This document shows positions 32,889-43,108 of a stretch of 64,000 nt of DNA, piece by piece. How positions within the stretch are numbered: position 1 is the stretch's first letter; every line of letters starts with the position of its first letter. Position numbers and translations under genes: made by a program. Source of the stretch: Alphaproteobacteria bacterium (GTDB taxonomy: Bacteria > Pseudomonadota > Alphaproteobacteria > Micavibrionales > Micavibrionaceae); contig JADLAT010000008.1 of the NCBI GenBank assembly GCA_020848095.1, forward strand, positions 1 through 64,000, in the 5' to 3' direction. Under the pieces are notes generated by a model. That model did not search any database. It worked only from the letters and a program-made list of their open reading frames with translations, and was not told the origin of the DNA.

Positions 32889-33332
32889 CTATTTCTTCTC
32901 CCAGCCTTTTTCGCCCTGCTGCCAATAGGTTAAATCATGCCCGGCCTCTTTATAAAACACCCAGCGTTCCCGCGCCGATCGCACCGCGACATCATCACGC
33001 CCATCCAGCATAGCACAGACCAGAGAAAACCCCTCGGTCTGGGCCGCCTCTCCCCCCTGTAGAAGAATGAGCGTATCGGCACCATTAGGGTTTTCATCCC
33101 TCTCGGTAATCCATACCGGATGGTCTGATTCGTTACCATCTTTGGCACTGCCATGCGGTATGAAGCTGGGTAAATCAAACGTCCAAAGATAATCATTAAC
33201 CCGCGCCACTTCGTCCGAACCAGCGGCCTTAATAACAATGCGGTGACCGTTCTGCAGAGCCCGCAGCACCAAAGAGGGTAAAACCTGCTCCACGGACTGG
33301 CGCACCGTATGATAAAACCGGATATCAGCCAT
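32889..33332 (-). CDS. holC: DNA polymerase III subunit chi
   Basis: 147 aa from the ATG at 33332 (MADIRFYHTVRQSVEQVLPS). The frame stays open upstream inside the preceding gene, but family members begin at this point. HTVRQSVEQVLPSLVLRAL, VIKAAGSDEVARVNDYLWTF and FIPHGSA are the chi fold landmarks. Chi links the clamp loader to SSB. It overlaps the aminomutase gene by 8 bases and belongs to a pepA-aminomutase-holC unit. Confidence 0.88.
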   Translation of the reverse strand: MADIRFYHTVRQSVEQVLPSLVLRALQNGHRIVIKAAGSDEVARVNDYLWTFDLPSFIPHGSAKDGNESDHPVWITERDENPNGADTLILLQGGEAAQTEGFSLVCAMLDGRDDVAVRSARERWVFYKEAGHDLTYWQQGEKGWEKK

Positions 33333-34407
33333 GCCCACGCACCTTTTCAATCTGCGGCGTATATACATGCGTACGCCCCTTATAATCGCGCGCGCTATAC
33401 CCTCCGCCCTCAAACGGCTCTATATAAGAGGGGGTCAACGGAATTTTACCCATACCGCCCGGTATATCCAGCATATAGGTCGGCAGGGCAATGCCCGACA
33501 AACGCCCCAAAAGCGCGCGCATGATCTCCTGACCTTCCGCGATAGAAAGCCGGAAATGCGATGTGCCGGGCGCAAGATCGGGATGATGCAGATAATAAGG
33601 CTTCACATTCAACCCTACCAAAGCGCGAAACAGCGCCGCCAGCGTATCAGCATTATCATTCACCCCGCGCAGTAAAACCGACTGGGAAAGCAGATTGATA
33701 CCGGCCCCATGCAAGCGCAAAAGCGCCGTACGTACCTCATCCGTAATTTCCCGCTCATGATTGATATGTACGGCCAGATAAACCGCCTTTCCCGCCTTTT
33801 TCATGGCGGCAATCATATCCTCGCCGGCACGTACAGGATCCGCCACAGGCAGACGAGAATGAATACGGACAATCTTCACATGCTCAATCTCGCCAAGCGC
33901 CTTCATAATCTCCCCAAGCTGGCGCGGGGAGAGTACCAACGGATCACCCCCCGTCAAAATCACTTCCCAGATTTCAGGATGAGTGCGAATGTAATCCAGC
34001 GCCGCCTTACGCTCCGCTGTTTTAAGAACGCCTTCGGGTTTACCGACCTTTTCCCGGCGGAAACAATAACGGCAATACACAGCGCAAATGCTGATCGGGC
34101 TGAATAAAACCCGGTCGGGATAACGATGAACAATCCCCTTGACCGGGCTATGCGCCTCATCCCCAATCGGGTCCACAAGCTCCTCCGGCAGAATTTTCAG
34201 CTCCTGTACCTGTGGTACGTATTGCAGGGCCACGGGGTCGTCCGGCCCGGCCCCGTCAATCACCTCAGCAAGATGATCGGTAATACCCACGGCATAGCGC
34301 CGCGTGACAATCCCAAGGCCATTTTCCCCGGCATCCTCAGGAGTGGAAGCCCGGGGCGCAGCGGTTATATTCTCAAGATTTTGTTTTGAGAAACGCAACG
34401 TCATCAA
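33325..34407 (-). CDS. Lysine 2,3-aminomutase family radical SAM protein (KamA/EpmB-like)
   Basis: 360 aa. C108-AVY-C112-RY-C115 is the radical SAM CX3CX2C. ILTGGDPLVLS is the GGE-equivalent, and LDIPGGMGKIP near 315-326 has the lysine that binds pyridoxal phosphate in aminomutases. The length fits EpmB-like and short KamA proteins, which shift the amino group of lysine from C2 to C3 (EpmB for elongation factor P modification). No efp or epmA is in the window to confirm EpmB. It lies 6 bp after pepA and overlaps holC. Confidence 0.85.
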   Translation of the reverse strand: MMTLRFSKQNLENITAAPRASTPEDAGENGLGIVTRRYAVGITDHLAEVIDGAGPDDPVALQYVPQVQELKILPEELVDPIGDEAHSPVKGIVHRYPDRVLFSPISICAVYCRYCFRREKVGKPEGVLKTAERKAALDYIRTHPEIWEVILTGGDPLVLSPRQLGEIMKALGEIEHVKIVRIHSRLPVADPVRAGEDMIAAMKKAGKAVYLAVHINHEREITDEVRTALLRLHGAGINLLSQSVLLRGVNDNADTLAALFRALVGLNVKPYYLHHPDLAPGTSHFRLSIAEGQEIMRALLGRLSGIALPTYMLDIPGGMGKIPLTPSYIEPFEGGGYSARDYKGRTHVYTPQIEKVRGHG

Positions 34408-34413
34408 ACCCGC

Positions 34414-35985
34414 CTATTGCTCATAAAAATCGGAAACCAGCCTGTCGAGCACACGTACACCAAACCCGGAACCAAATTTAGGCACTGTCGGCTGATCGGA
34501 TTTACGCCATGCCGTCCCCGCGATATCCATATGCGCCCAGACCAGACCCTCTTCAATGAAATGCTCCAAAAACCCGGCAGCCGTGCAGCAACCGGCCAGA
34601 CGGCCTGATTTGGCAAGATTTTGTACATCCGCAACCGGGCTTTCCATGTCCTTGCGCCACGCCTCATCCAAGGGCATACGCCAGAGTTTTTCACCTGTGG
34701 CTGCGCTGGCCGCCGCCAGCTGCCCCCACAAGGCCTCATCATTGGCAAACGTACCGCAATATTCATGCCCCAGAGCCACCATAATTGCGCCCGTAAGGGT
34801 CGCCAGATCAATCACAAAACGCGGGGCGTACGTCTTTTGTACGTATGTCAGACAATCTGCCAGAACCAGCCGCCCTTCGGCATCCGTATTCAAAACCTCG
34901 ATCGTTTTACCGGCATAGGATTGCAAAATATCAGCCGGCCTGTACGCATTGCCGGAGGGCATATTCTCCGCCAGCCCCACAACACCGACAACACAGGCCG
35001 GAGATTGCCGCAAGGCCAGCGATTTCATCAAACCAACCACAGCCGCCGCGCCGCCCATATCCATTTTCATCTCTTCCATGCCCGCGCCGGGTTTAAGAGA
35101 AATCCCGCCCGTATCAAACGTCACGCCCTTGCCCACGAAAGCCAGCGGCCCGGCTGGATTTTTCTTACCCGTTTTTGGAACCTCCGCCCCCGGCCAGCGC
35201 ATAATCACCATACGCGGCGGACGGACAGAGCCCATACCCACTGCCAATATGGCCCCCATGCCCATCTTTTGCATTTTCTTCTCATCAAGAATTTCAACCT
35301 CAACCCCCAAGGGGCGCAGTTCTTCTTTGATAAATTTTGCAAAGCTTTCCGGATATAAATCATTCGGCGGCGTATTCACGAGATCCCGTGCGGTAAAGAC
35401 TCCGCGCGTTACGCAATCCAGCCGCTCAAATGTTTTTTTAGCAGGCGTGCTCTGGCTGCAGACCACCTCAATTTTATCAAAATCCACTACCGGATCCGGC
35501 GTCTCTTTTTTAGAGGCTTTTAGGGCCGGTTTTTTAGACTTATAGCGCTCGAAGCTGTAAGAACGCAAACACACGCCATTGGCCAAAGAGGCCGCTAACA
35601 GCCCCAAATCAATATCTTTAAGGCTTTTGGTCTCCTCAACCACCAAAGACGCCTCCGCCGCGCCAATTTTGGAAAGCGCGGGAAATAACCGTCCCCCGGC
35701 TGTTTCCGCGCGCAAGGAATCAAGCTTTTCCACGCGCCCCAGCCCCAGCAACATCACGCGCAGGGTGGCCCCGCCGCGTCCGGGCAGAAACAGCTCCAGA
35801 ATTTCTCCGTTACGCGCCTTGAATTTCGGACTCTGCGCCAGCGCGCCTGAGATTATACCGCCATTTTCTTTATCCAGAGCCGCCGCCGCCGGACCCAGAT
35901 TTTCACCTTCGAGCATTGTAAAGACGGCAAGACGAATTTTATCGGATCTGCTTTTTTTGAATGTCACCGTTACGGTCATAATCAT
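34414..35985 (-). CDS. pepA: Leucyl aminopeptidase (M17 family, PepA)
   Basis: About 523 aa from the ATG at 35985, which has GGAA upstream; the frame extends ten codons further. The N-terminal macro-like domain is followed by the catalytic M17 domain: FVGKGVTFDTGGISLKPG (metal-binding K and D), GMEEMKMDMGGAAAV, and NTDAEGRLVLADCL (the M17 signature with D and E metal ligands). It is a hexameric di-metal aminopeptidase in the cytosol. The pepA-holC association is familiar from other proteobacteria, here with a radical SAM gene in between. It diverges from lptF. Confidence 0.93.
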   Translation of the reverse strand: MIMTVTVTFKKSRSDKIRLAVFTMLEGENLGPAAAALDKENGGIISGALAQSPKFKARNGEILELFLPGRGGATLRVMLLGLGRVEKLDSLRAETAGGRLFPALSKIGAAEASLVVEETKSLKDIDLGLLAASLANGVCLRSYSFERYKSKKPALKASKKETPDPVVDFDKIEVVCSQSTPAKKTFERLDCVTRGVFTARDLVNTPPNDLYPESFAKFIKEELRPLGVEVEILDEKKMQKMGMGAILAVGMGSVRPPRMVIMRWPGAEVPKTGKKNPAGPLAFVGKGVTFDTGGISLKPGAGMEEMKMDMGGAAAVVGLMKSLALRQSPACVVGVVGLAENMPSGNAYRPADILQSYAGKTIEVLNTDAEGRLVLADCLTYVQKTYAPRFVIDLATLTGAIMVALGHEYCGTFANDEALWGQLAAASAATGEKLWRMPLDEAWRKDMESPVADVQNLAKSGRLAGCCTAAGFLEHFIEEGLVWAHMDIAGTAWRKSDQPTVPKFGSGFGVRVLDRLVSDFYEQ

Positions 35986-36135
35986 TTTCCGTTCTGCTTT
36001 AAGGTTTTGTTGCATCTTTTACGCTTTTTTGCCATTTTCAGCACGCGCATTCTAAACACTATAAAGTTTTGATAGAATGCGCCAGAGTGAAAATCGAGAG
36101 GCGAAAACCGCCATCTTCAAAAGTTTTGAGTGCCC

Positions 36136-37278
36136 ATGGGAATTTTCGACCGCTATATTTTTAAAAATCTGCTGACCTCGACGATTTTTATCTCCGTGAC
36201 ACTGGCGGTTGTTATTTTTCTCACGCAATCCCTGCGGTTTTTGGAACTGGTTATTGAATCGGGCGCTTCGGGCGGCGCTTTTTGGATTTTAACCCTGCTG
36301 GCCATGCCCCGCTTTTTTGAAATCATCGTGCCGCTGGCGCTCATGGCCTCCACCTTGTTCGTTTATAACCGTATGACCGGCGATTCCGAATTGATCGTGA
36401 TCCGGGCCACGGGGGCCGCCCCCGGCGCACTGGCCCGCCCGGCATTGATACTGGCGACAATAACCACTTTATTTCTGATGGTCATAACCCTGTGGGCCTC
36501 ACCCGCAGCCTTGTCCTCAATGAATCAGATGCGCCAGATCATCAAAGCGCAATTCTCTACCCTGATGTTTCGCGAAGGCGTCTTTAATCAGGCCGGACAG
36601 GGGCTCATGGTCTATATAAGAGCGCGTGATCAGGCCGGCACGATGTACGGAATTATGATCCATGACGGGCGCAATAAGGACGCGCCCCCCTCAACCATCA
36701 TCGCCCGCAGCGGTACACTCGCCCTGACCGATCACGGGTATCAGGTTTTAGTTTCCGAAGGCTCCCGGCAGGAATACGACCAGAAAACAAAAACCCTGCG
36801 GCGTTTGGACTTCAACCGATACAGCATTGATCTCCCCGACAGCGACCCTGTACGCCAGCGCTGGCGTAAACCTGATGAACGCTCGCTTTTCAGCCTGCTC
36901 AATCCCGACCGGAAAAATGAACGCGATATGGAGAGCATACGCGACTTCAAGGTGGAAATTCATCGGCGGATTGTCTCTCCCCTGCTGGCAATCGTCTTTA
37001 CGCTCATTGCCGCCGCCGCGCTTTTAGTCGGCCCCATGGACCGGCGCGGGCAAGGGCGGCGCATCGCTTTCGTCATCGGATGTGCCATAATTATTCAGGG
37101 GCTGCATATTGCCGCATATAATCTGGCGCGTCAGAGTGATTTCGGCCTCCTTTTAATGTACGGGCTAATGATCGGGCCTTTTGCCTTATGCGTATTTATC
37201 CTGAGCGGTGCGGGTGAAAAACTGCGCCGCCAGATTCTCTACGGCACCAAGCCTGAAAACGAGGGGGCCGGATCATGA
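36136..37278 (+). CDS. lptF: LPS export permease LptF
   Basis: 380 aa from the ATG at 36136 (MGIFDRYIFKNLL); a GTG two codons earlier is less likely. Six membrane helices in the YjgP/YjgQ order: three N-terminal (about 14-35, 50-75, 98-120), a periplasmic beta-domain (about 125-270) and three C-terminal (about 280-365). Together with LptG and LptB it forms the LPS extractor. The stop overlaps lptG by ATGA. The periplasmic domain contains MVYIRARDQAGTMYGIMIHD. Confidence 0.93.
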   Translation: MGIFDRYIFKNLLTSTIFISVTLAVVIFLTQSLRFLELVIESGASGGAFWILTLLAMPRFFEIIVPLALMASTLFVYNRMTGDSELIVIRATGAAPGALARPALILATITTLFLMVITLWASPAALSSMNQMRQIIKAQFSTLMFREGVFNQAGQGLMVYIRARDQAGTMYGIMIHDGRNKDAPPSTIIARSGTLALTDHGYQVLVSEGSRQEYDQKTKTLRRLDFNRYSIDLPDSDPVRQRWRKPDERSLFSLLNPDRKNERDMESIRDFKVEIHRRIVSPLLAIVFTLIAAAALLVGPMDRRGQGRRIAFVIGCAIIIQGLHIAAYNLARQSDFGLLLMYGLMIGPFALCVFILSGAGEKLRRQILYGTKPENEGAGS

Positions 37279-38408
37279 AAGCACCATTCACCCTGACGTT
37301 AAGCCGCTACCTTATCCGCGCTTATCTTATAAACACACTGGCGCTGCTGGCTGCGCTTTTAGGAATCATTTACCTCTTTGATACAGTGGAGCTTATCCGG
37401 CGCGCCAGTAAGACCGAGCACATGCCGGTAGGCCTTATTTTACAAATGAGTCTTTTTAAATTACCGGAAGTGGGCCAGCTCCTGTTTCCTTTTGCTATTT
37501 TATTTGGGGCCATGTTTACCTTCTGGCAATTTAACCGCCGTTCAGAGCTGGTTGTACTGCGCGCCTCCGGTTTTTCTGTCTGGCAATTTCTTGCGCCCGT
37601 CATGGTCATCGCAATCCTGATTGGATGCTTACAGATCGGGGTCATCAACCCTATCGGCGCCGTACTCGTCGGGCGCTATCAACAACTGGAAAACCGGTAT
37701 CTCGAGCATCATGAAAACCAGATTGCCATCTTTCAGGAAGGCCTGTGGCTGCGGCAGGACGCCAATGGCAATCTGGAAACTGGTGCGCCGCAAAGCGCCT
37801 CCGGCTATGTCATTTTGCACGCCCGCAGAATTCACCAGCCGGGCTGGGTCCTGCAAGAGCCCAGCGCATTTTATTTCAGTCACGAAGACGCCCTGCTTAT
37901 GCGGCTGGATGCGGCGCAGGCGCGACTTGAACCCGGACAATGGCTCTTTGAGGATGTTAAAATACACCCCCAAGGCGGCTCTGCAGAATCAAGACCGGAT
38001 TACAGCCTCCCCACGCGGCTGACAGTATCTGATATCGAGGAAAGCTTTTCCTCACCCCAGAGCCTCTCTTTCTGGCACCTCCCCGGTCATATAAGCACCA
38101 TGGAAAACACAGGGTTCGATGCCAGCCATCTGCGCGTTTATTATTACACTTTGCTGGCGCAACCTTTATTATTCGTGGCATTGATCCTTCTGGCCGCAAC
38201 AGTTTCCATGCGCCCGCCCCGGCTGGGCGGCACGATGAATTTACTGGCCGCCGGCGTGTTTATCGGCTTCTTTGTCTTCTTTATGTCGAGCTATCTTCAA
38301 GCACTTGGTGCATCGCAGCAAATACCGCCTGTGCTGGCGGCATGGTCCCCGGCGATGATCTGTCTGCTTTTAGGGTTAACCTCCGTCATGCATCTCGAAG
38401 ATGGTTAA
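37275..38408 (+). CDS. lptG: LPS export permease LptG
   Basis: 377 aa, same family and topology as LptF: helices near 15-38, 62-88, 102-125 and three near 285-372, with a periplasmic domain between (WLRQDANGNLETGAPQS, YVILHARRIHQPGWVLQ). It starts at the ATGA overlap with lptF, so the partners are made in equal amounts. Its C-terminus PAMICLLLGLTSVMHLEDG is typical. The LptB ATPase is encoded 19 kb away. Confidence 0.93.
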   Translation: MKAPFTLTLSRYLIRAYLINTLALLAALLGIIYLFDTVELIRRASKTEHMPVGLILQMSLFKLPEVGQLLFPFAILFGAMFTFWQFNRRSELVVLRASGFSVWQFLAPVMVIAILIGCLQIGVINPIGAVLVGRYQQLENRYLEHHENQIAIFQEGLWLRQDANGNLETGAPQSASGYVILHARRIHQPGWVLQEPSAFYFSHEDALLMRLDAAQARLEPGQWLFEDVKIHPQGGSAESRPDYSLPTRLTVSDIEESFSSPQSLSFWHLPGHISTMENTGFDASHLRVYYYTLLAQPLLFVALILLAATVSMRPPRLGGTMNLLAAGVFIGFFVFFMSSYLQALGASQQIPPVLAAWSPAMICLLLGLTSVMHLEDG

Positions 38409-38603
38409 ACACAAGCCTCATCTTTAAGGTTTCGCATGGACTTTTCCACCATTCTCTGGATCTCGGACCAGTTATTGCGTTAGACAGTTTCTGAAATACC
38501 TTGTAAAGTTTTCCTTCTATCTGTGTGTTTTTAACTATTCCGTAATTGAAAACTGTTTTACTAAATCTAGGAGAAATAATTATCTCTTGGGGGGGCATCA
38601 GTC

Positions 38604-38636
38604 TTGACTTGTGTTTCTTTCTAAATCAGTTATATA
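38604..38636 (+). promoter_or_regulatory. Possible promoter of mlaA-mlaC
   Basis: TTGACT (38604-38609) and TATATA (38631-38636) lie upstream of mlaA, but the spacer is about 21 bases, longer than ideal. The 265-bp gap 38409-38673 otherwise holds nothing recognisable. Confidence 0.3.
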
Positions 38637-38673
38637 GGGTTCAAAATTGATACAAATATCCGGAGTTACCGTA

Positions 38674-39447
38674 ATGACGAAGACTAAAAATAAATTTCCG
38701 ATCCTCGCAGGACTTGCGCTGGCAGTGCTCGGCATGGGCGCATGCTCAACCGGAAATGCAGAATCCGTCAGAGCCGGCGACGTTGAGATCCATGATCCCT
38801 TCGAAGGTACAAACCGGGCCGTCTTCGCCTTTAACAACAAGGTTGATGACATCATCATCCATCCGATAGCCAAGGGCTATAACACGGTCGTTCCCAAACC
38901 CGCCAGAACCGGCGTGGATAATGTTCTTCGCAATTTAAAATCCCCTGTGACTTTTGCCAACCAGGCGCTGCAGGGTGATGTCGGCGGTGCCGGAAATGTC
39001 TTCGTTCGCACAGTGATCAATACCCTGCTCGGTTTCGGCGGTCTGTTCGATGTTGCAGCCGCAGAGGGCATAGAATATGAACAGGAAGACTTTGGCCAGA
39101 CTCTGGCGACATGGGGTGTGGGCCACGGACCCTATCTCGTTGTGCCCATCATCGGACCATCTTCCTTGCGCGATTACGTCGGTTATGCGGTTGACTCCTT
39201 TGCCGATCCGCTGCGCTGGTACTTGTTTAATATCGACCATGAAGAAATCTACTACGGCAAGGTTGGCATGGAATATCTGACCCTGCGTGCCTCTTTAGTG
39301 GATGTTCTTGAGGATCTGGAAAAAAGCTCGATCGATTACTATGCCGCAACCCGTAGCGCCTATTATCAGCGCCGCGCCGCTCTGGTAAACGATCAAAATC
39401 CGGAGACAGCTGCAAGTTCGGATATTCCGGATTATGACGCTGAATGA
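38674..39447 (+). CDS. mlaA: Phospholipid-binding lipoprotein MlaA (VacJ family)
   Basis: 257 aa from the ATG at 38674, with GGAG at 38662-38665; the frame opens earlier. A lipoprotein signal ends at AVLGMGACS. The MlaA fold follows: DPFEGTNRAVFAFNNKVDD (about 41-59), PVTFANQALQGDVGGAGNVF, DFGQTLATWGVGHGPYLVVP and GPSSLRDYVGYAVDSFADPL. MlaA removes misplaced phospholipid from the outer leaflet. The C-terminal tail is acidic. The mlaC start overlaps its stop. Confidence 0.92.
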   Translation: MTKTKNKFPILAGLALAVLGMGACSTGNAESVRAGDVEIHDPFEGTNRAVFAFNNKVDDIIIHPIAKGYNTVVPKPARTGVDNVLRNLKSPVTFANQALQGDVGGAGNVFVRTVINTLLGFGGLFDVAAAEGIEYEQEDFGQTLATWGVGHGPYLVVPIIGPSSLRDYVGYAVDSFADPLRWYLFNIDHEEIYYGKVGMEYLTLRASLVDVLEDLEKSSIDYYAATRSAYYQRRAALVNDQNPETAASSDIPDYDAE

Positions 39448-39482
39448 TTGTGAAAACAGGTCAGGACTGCTATTATAGGCCT

Positions 39483-40181
39483 ATGAAAGCACAGAGCAAA
39501 AAACCAATGAAAAACCTTCTCCTCTTATCCTGCACCGTGGCGGGGGCAAGTGCCCTCGCTTTAACGGCAGGCATAGCCAACGCATTCCCTCAAGGACTGT
39601 CCCCGGCAGCACAACCGGCTTCGGTTATGATCGTGGCGGCTGGCAGCAAAGGCGATGAAATCGCCATGGGGGCGGAGCATTTCGTAAGCGCGCTGGCCGA
39701 AGAAGGCATAGGTTTCTTAGGCAATGGAAAATTGTCTCTGGAAGACCGCAAGGCTTCCTTCAAAAAACTGCTGAGCAATAAATTTGACATGCAGACCATA
39801 GGGCGCTTTGCTCTCGGGCGGCACTGGCAGACGGCAACATCAGCCCAGCGCGAAGAATATCTGGACCTGTTCCAGAAAATGACGATCAATTCTTACGCCA
39901 AGCGCTTCGACGATTATCAAGGTCAGGCACTCACCGTACGCGGCTCCCGCGCGGAAGGCAGCGCCTCTGATATTCTCGTACACTCCGTAATCACCCAGAA
40001 AAGCGGACCGGAAGTAAAGGTTGACTGGCGCGTCCGCTATAAAAACGGTGGTTATAAAGTTATTGATGTCATCGTTGAGGGTGTCAGCATGGCGGTCACC
40101 CAGCGCGCTGATTTCTCCTCCGTCATACAACGCGGCGGCGGCAAAATCGAGGTCCTCCTCGCTCATCTGCGCGGCGCCTAG
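39483..40181 (+). CDS. mlaC: Phospholipid transport substrate-binding protein MlaC
   Basis: About 232 aa from the ATG at 39483; starts at 39444 (ATGA overlap with mlaA) or 39507 are also possible. A signal peptide (KKPMKNLLLLSC.. to GIANA) leads to the MlaC/Tgt2 domain: DRKASFKKLLSNKFDMQTIG, ALGRHWQTATSAQREEYLDL, and VKVDWRVRYKNGGYKVIDVI. MlaC shuttles phospholipid between MlaA and the inner-membrane MlaFEDB, whose genes are not here. Directly coupled to mlaA. Confidence 0.88.
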   Translation: MKAQSKKPMKNLLLLSCTVAGASALALTAGIANAFPQGLSPAAQPASVMIVAAGSKGDEIAMGAEHFVSALAEEGIGFLGNGKLSLEDRKASFKKLLSNKFDMQTIGRFALGRHWQTATSAQREEYLDLFQKMTINSYAKRFDDYQGQALTVRGSRAEGSASDILVHSVITQKSGPEVKVDWRVRYKNGGYKVIDVIVEGVSMAVTQRADFSSVIQRGGGKIEVLLAHLRGA

Positions 40182-40315
40182 ACAACAAAATCAGATTTAT
40201 CCGGAAAAATTAATAACGCGGCGGCATCTAAACGCAGCGGCGGCCAGCTGCGACCAAAACAATGCTGCGTGGTATAAAAAAGCTGCGCCCCTCGCCCAAC
40301 CTGAGTCACAGATCT

Positions 40316-43081
40316 TTAAAGCGTGGCCAGCACGGCCAGATCGCCCTTAACATTCCCTGTAATCTGGCTGTTGGCCAGGATAGAGCCTTTGTAAACTTTG
40401 CTTGTAAGCTCTCCAGCCGGATCGCCGGCATTTTCCTGAAAGGTCGATACGCTTACACCCATCCAGCGCAGAATATTGTTGGGAATAAGATCCACCATCT
40501 TGAAGCAGGACAGCCCTATAATGTAGCAAATAATCGCATACACACAGGTATAGAAAAATATGTCTACGGCATTACGAATAAAATCTATTTTCGCGGTAAT
40601 GCCGGCTGGCCCGGTTCCCGCCGCAACAGAGGCCTCAAACTCCCGGTCCGCGCCGGCCGTATTGGCCACCACCAGATCAAAAATCTGGTTAAGAACATTC
40701 ACCAGCGCCGAGAAAATACTAATCCCCGCCAAAAGCCCGAAGAGGATCAATACCGGACGTAGAAAAATCTCCATAAGCAGGAAATAACCATTCGTTGCGC
40801 CAGGCCCCGGCAGCCCTTCCCCATCAACCCGCAAATGCCCAAGCGCCCAAAGCGGCATGGCGACCATGGCTTCAAATATACTTTTAATCCAGCCACTGAC
40901 CGCAAACATAAAGTAGATAAACGGTAAAAACGGCAGCACATAATAAAGGATAACCGCAATCCCGATCGTCACGGAAACCATGGCGAATAAAAATCCGGAA
41001 GCACCGCTGGCGACCTGCCCGGCGAAGGGTGAAAGCGCAGAGCCCGCATTCGCCCCAACCCCGCTCGCCGTTGCATATACCGCATTGCGCAATGCCGCAT
41101 CCATCATCCCTTTGCCCAAAGCGCTAAGCTGAGCCAGCGGATGAACATTGGTATTTTTACGCATCTCAAAAACACCGCTGGTGCCCAAAGTTCCGTTTAT
41201 AAAATCAATAACGATATTCCCGGAAAGTCTTTGATAATGCGTCCCTTGCTGATCTCCATGCTGGCTCCAGTAATCCGAAGCCTTCTTCATCGGCACCAGA
41301 AGCTCCCTATCCTTATCACTGATATCAAGCAAAACGTTCTTGCCTGTTATATCAGCCATATCCTGATTGAACTTCTCACTGATATCCAAAAACTGGTTTT
41401 GCTTTCGATTGCTACTAACCGCTTCATCCATCAAAAGCGGCATTTTAATGGGCTTTGGCAAATTAAAGACCGCCGTCGTTATCGCGCCATTCATCGCCGC
41501 TATGCGGTTATACCAGATTGCCGCCCCTGCCCAGCCGCGCTCGATAAGTTCCGCTGGCGTCCCCAGATCACCTCCGGCGATCTGCGCATTAACCCCATTA
41601 GTCACCGCCGTTTGAATCTGATTTTTATAAAGAATAACCTTATCCTCTGCCAAATCCGTATCCGGCAGCTCCGGGCAGTTCGGATCCTGATTATAGGATG
41701 TATGCTGGCGCACAAGGCACAATCCTTGCGCCAGAAAATCCGGGTCCCTCCAGATATCACGCACAACCTGATAATAGCTTTCCTGGATTCTAAGTGCCCC
41801 AGGCTCCGTCAGAGAAGAAATCTGAAGCATTAGATCCCCGCAATAAGGCTTCACATTTCCCTTATAACGATCAAACTCCCGAATAAGCTTTCCGGCATTT
41901 TGCGGGTCTTCCATTCCCAAAGTTCCAAAGCGAATAGTGATATTCCCCCGCATAGAAAAATCAGCCGCATTTGCAAAATTCGTTGTATTAAACAGCACCG
42001 CATCCGGTGTCAAAGCTGGACCATTTACAGCTGAAGGAATTGCCGTTGGTGGCGGAGAACGCACAATATATGCATCAATTTTATGACTCGGCCCGTAGCC
42101 GAGATGATAAGCCGCACGGCAGGTATTGGCAATATAAAGGAACTGCAAAAGCCCGTTCACCTCAGGAATATTCGGCGTCGCAACGATATCTTTTTGCTGC
42201 GCCATATGAGCGGTACCCAGCCCCCCGTTAAACAGCGCCCACCCGTTCGTGGCAAAATTTGATCCGTATTTCACAACATATAAGGTAATGATCTGTGCCG
42301 GGTTAAGACCCTCTCTGGCCGTACCATGACTGATCGGCAGGATAAGAGCAAAGAACACAATCAAGCGAATGGGCATCCATGCGCGATTGAATCTCTGCCC
42401 AAATGCCGTACCGGTTCGCGCCGCTTCGGCCACGATAGTCGTCGCAAAATATATAATAACAAAAATACCGACCAGCAAAATACCGTATGAGTAAAACTGC
42501 AACATCTTATGCAGAGCCAAATGGAAAGGAAACGGAAAGGCCGCAGGCGTATTGGTTAAATTATTACCCTGAAGATCCGTGCAGGAAATGGCCGTATTTG
42601 AAATACAGGAATCAAAAATTCCTTGCACACCAAATACCCGGTCCATCAAAATAAAAGCCAGATCCTGCTCCGGCCCTAAAGACCCCATCGAAGCACTGGG
42701 ATTATTAAATATCTGCGTAAAGCTCGACAAAGAAGACGCATACGCCGGTTGTTCCGCCACGACAGCAACAATCAAAAGAATAAACTGAAGCGCCAGCAGC
42801 ACAAGCCCTGAGAGAATAAAGAAAAATATCAAAATTTGATCAATATTCCGGCGATTAAACTCAAGATGCCGCGCCGCCTCAACAACCACATGCCGAACAC
42901 CAAATCGACCAAAATTAACCGGATTCAAATAAGGGTGATTGGGCGGTAAAAGGCGCACGCTTTGGTAAATAACGGCAATCAAAGAGGCAATATGAAAGAA
43001 ACCGGAGCGAAAAATATCCATGAACCGGGGAAGAATCCCCGGCAACAAAGAATATCTCAGAATTTGCCCGCGTGTGGCCAT
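40316..43081 (-). CDS. DotA/TraY family protein, paralogue 3 (promoter-distal)
   Basis: 921 aa multi-pass protein. The N-terminal block SLLPGILPRFMDIFRSGF, VRLLPPNHPYLNPVNFGRFG and HLEFNRRNIDQILIF is shared, residue for residue in many places, with the two proteins encoded upstream. Membrane helices occur near 75-110 and 200-260, a large polar domain spans about 290-600, and helices near 665-720 and 755-850 include FLPFIYFMFAVSGWIKSIFE and MEIFLRPVLILFGLLAG. DotA/TraY proteins are inner-membrane parts of IVB secretion (Dot/Icm) and IncI conjugation machines. Last of three genes; 27 bp after paralogue 2. Confidence 0.82.
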   Translation of the reverse strand: MATRGQILRYSLLPGILPRFMDIFRSGFFHIASLIAVIYQSVRLLPPNHPYLNPVNFGRFGVRHVVVEAARHLEFNRRNIDQILIFFFILSGLVLLALQFILLIVAVVAEQPAYASSLSSFTQIFNNPSASMGSLGPEQDLAFILMDRVFGVQGIFDSCISNTAISCTDLQGNNLTNTPAAFPFPFHLALHKMLQFYSYGILLVGIFVIIYFATTIVAEAARTGTAFGQRFNRAWMPIRLIVFFALILPISHGTAREGLNPAQIITLYVVKYGSNFATNGWALFNGGLGTAHMAQQKDIVATPNIPEVNGLLQFLYIANTCRAAYHLGYGPSHKIDAYIVRSPPPTAIPSAVNGPALTPDAVLFNTTNFANAADFSMRGNITIRFGTLGMEDPQNAGKLIREFDRYKGNVKPYCGDLMLQISSLTEPGALRIQESYYQVVRDIWRDPDFLAQGLCLVRQHTSYNQDPNCPELPDTDLAEDKVILYKNQIQTAVTNGVNAQIAGGDLGTPAELIERGWAGAAIWYNRIAAMNGAITTAVFNLPKPIKMPLLMDEAVSSNRKQNQFLDISEKFNQDMADITGKNVLLDISDKDRELLVPMKKASDYWSQHGDQQGTHYQRLSGNIVIDFINGTLGTSGVFEMRKNTNVHPLAQLSALGKGMMDAALRNAVYATASGVGANAGSALSPFAGQVASGASGFLFAMVSVTIGIAVILYYVLPFLPFIYFMFAVSGWIKSIFEAMVAMPLWALGHLRVDGEGLPGPGATNGYFLLMEIFLRPVLILFGLLAGISIFSALVNVLNQIFDLVVANTAGADREFEASVAAGTGPAGITAKIDFIRNAVDIFFYTCVYAIICYIIGLSCFKMVDLIPNNILRWMGVSVSTFQENAGDPAGELTSKVYKGSILANSQITGNVKGDLAVLATL

Positions 43082-43108
43082 AAACTCATAGTGCTCCTTT
43101 TGCGTACA

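Noticed and set aside
34621..35358. Long open frame on the plus strand (245 codons) opposite pepA
   Set aside because: It is antisense to a complete M17 aminopeptidase, has a composition biased to H/R/P and no ribosome-binding site. It is a shadow of codon usage.
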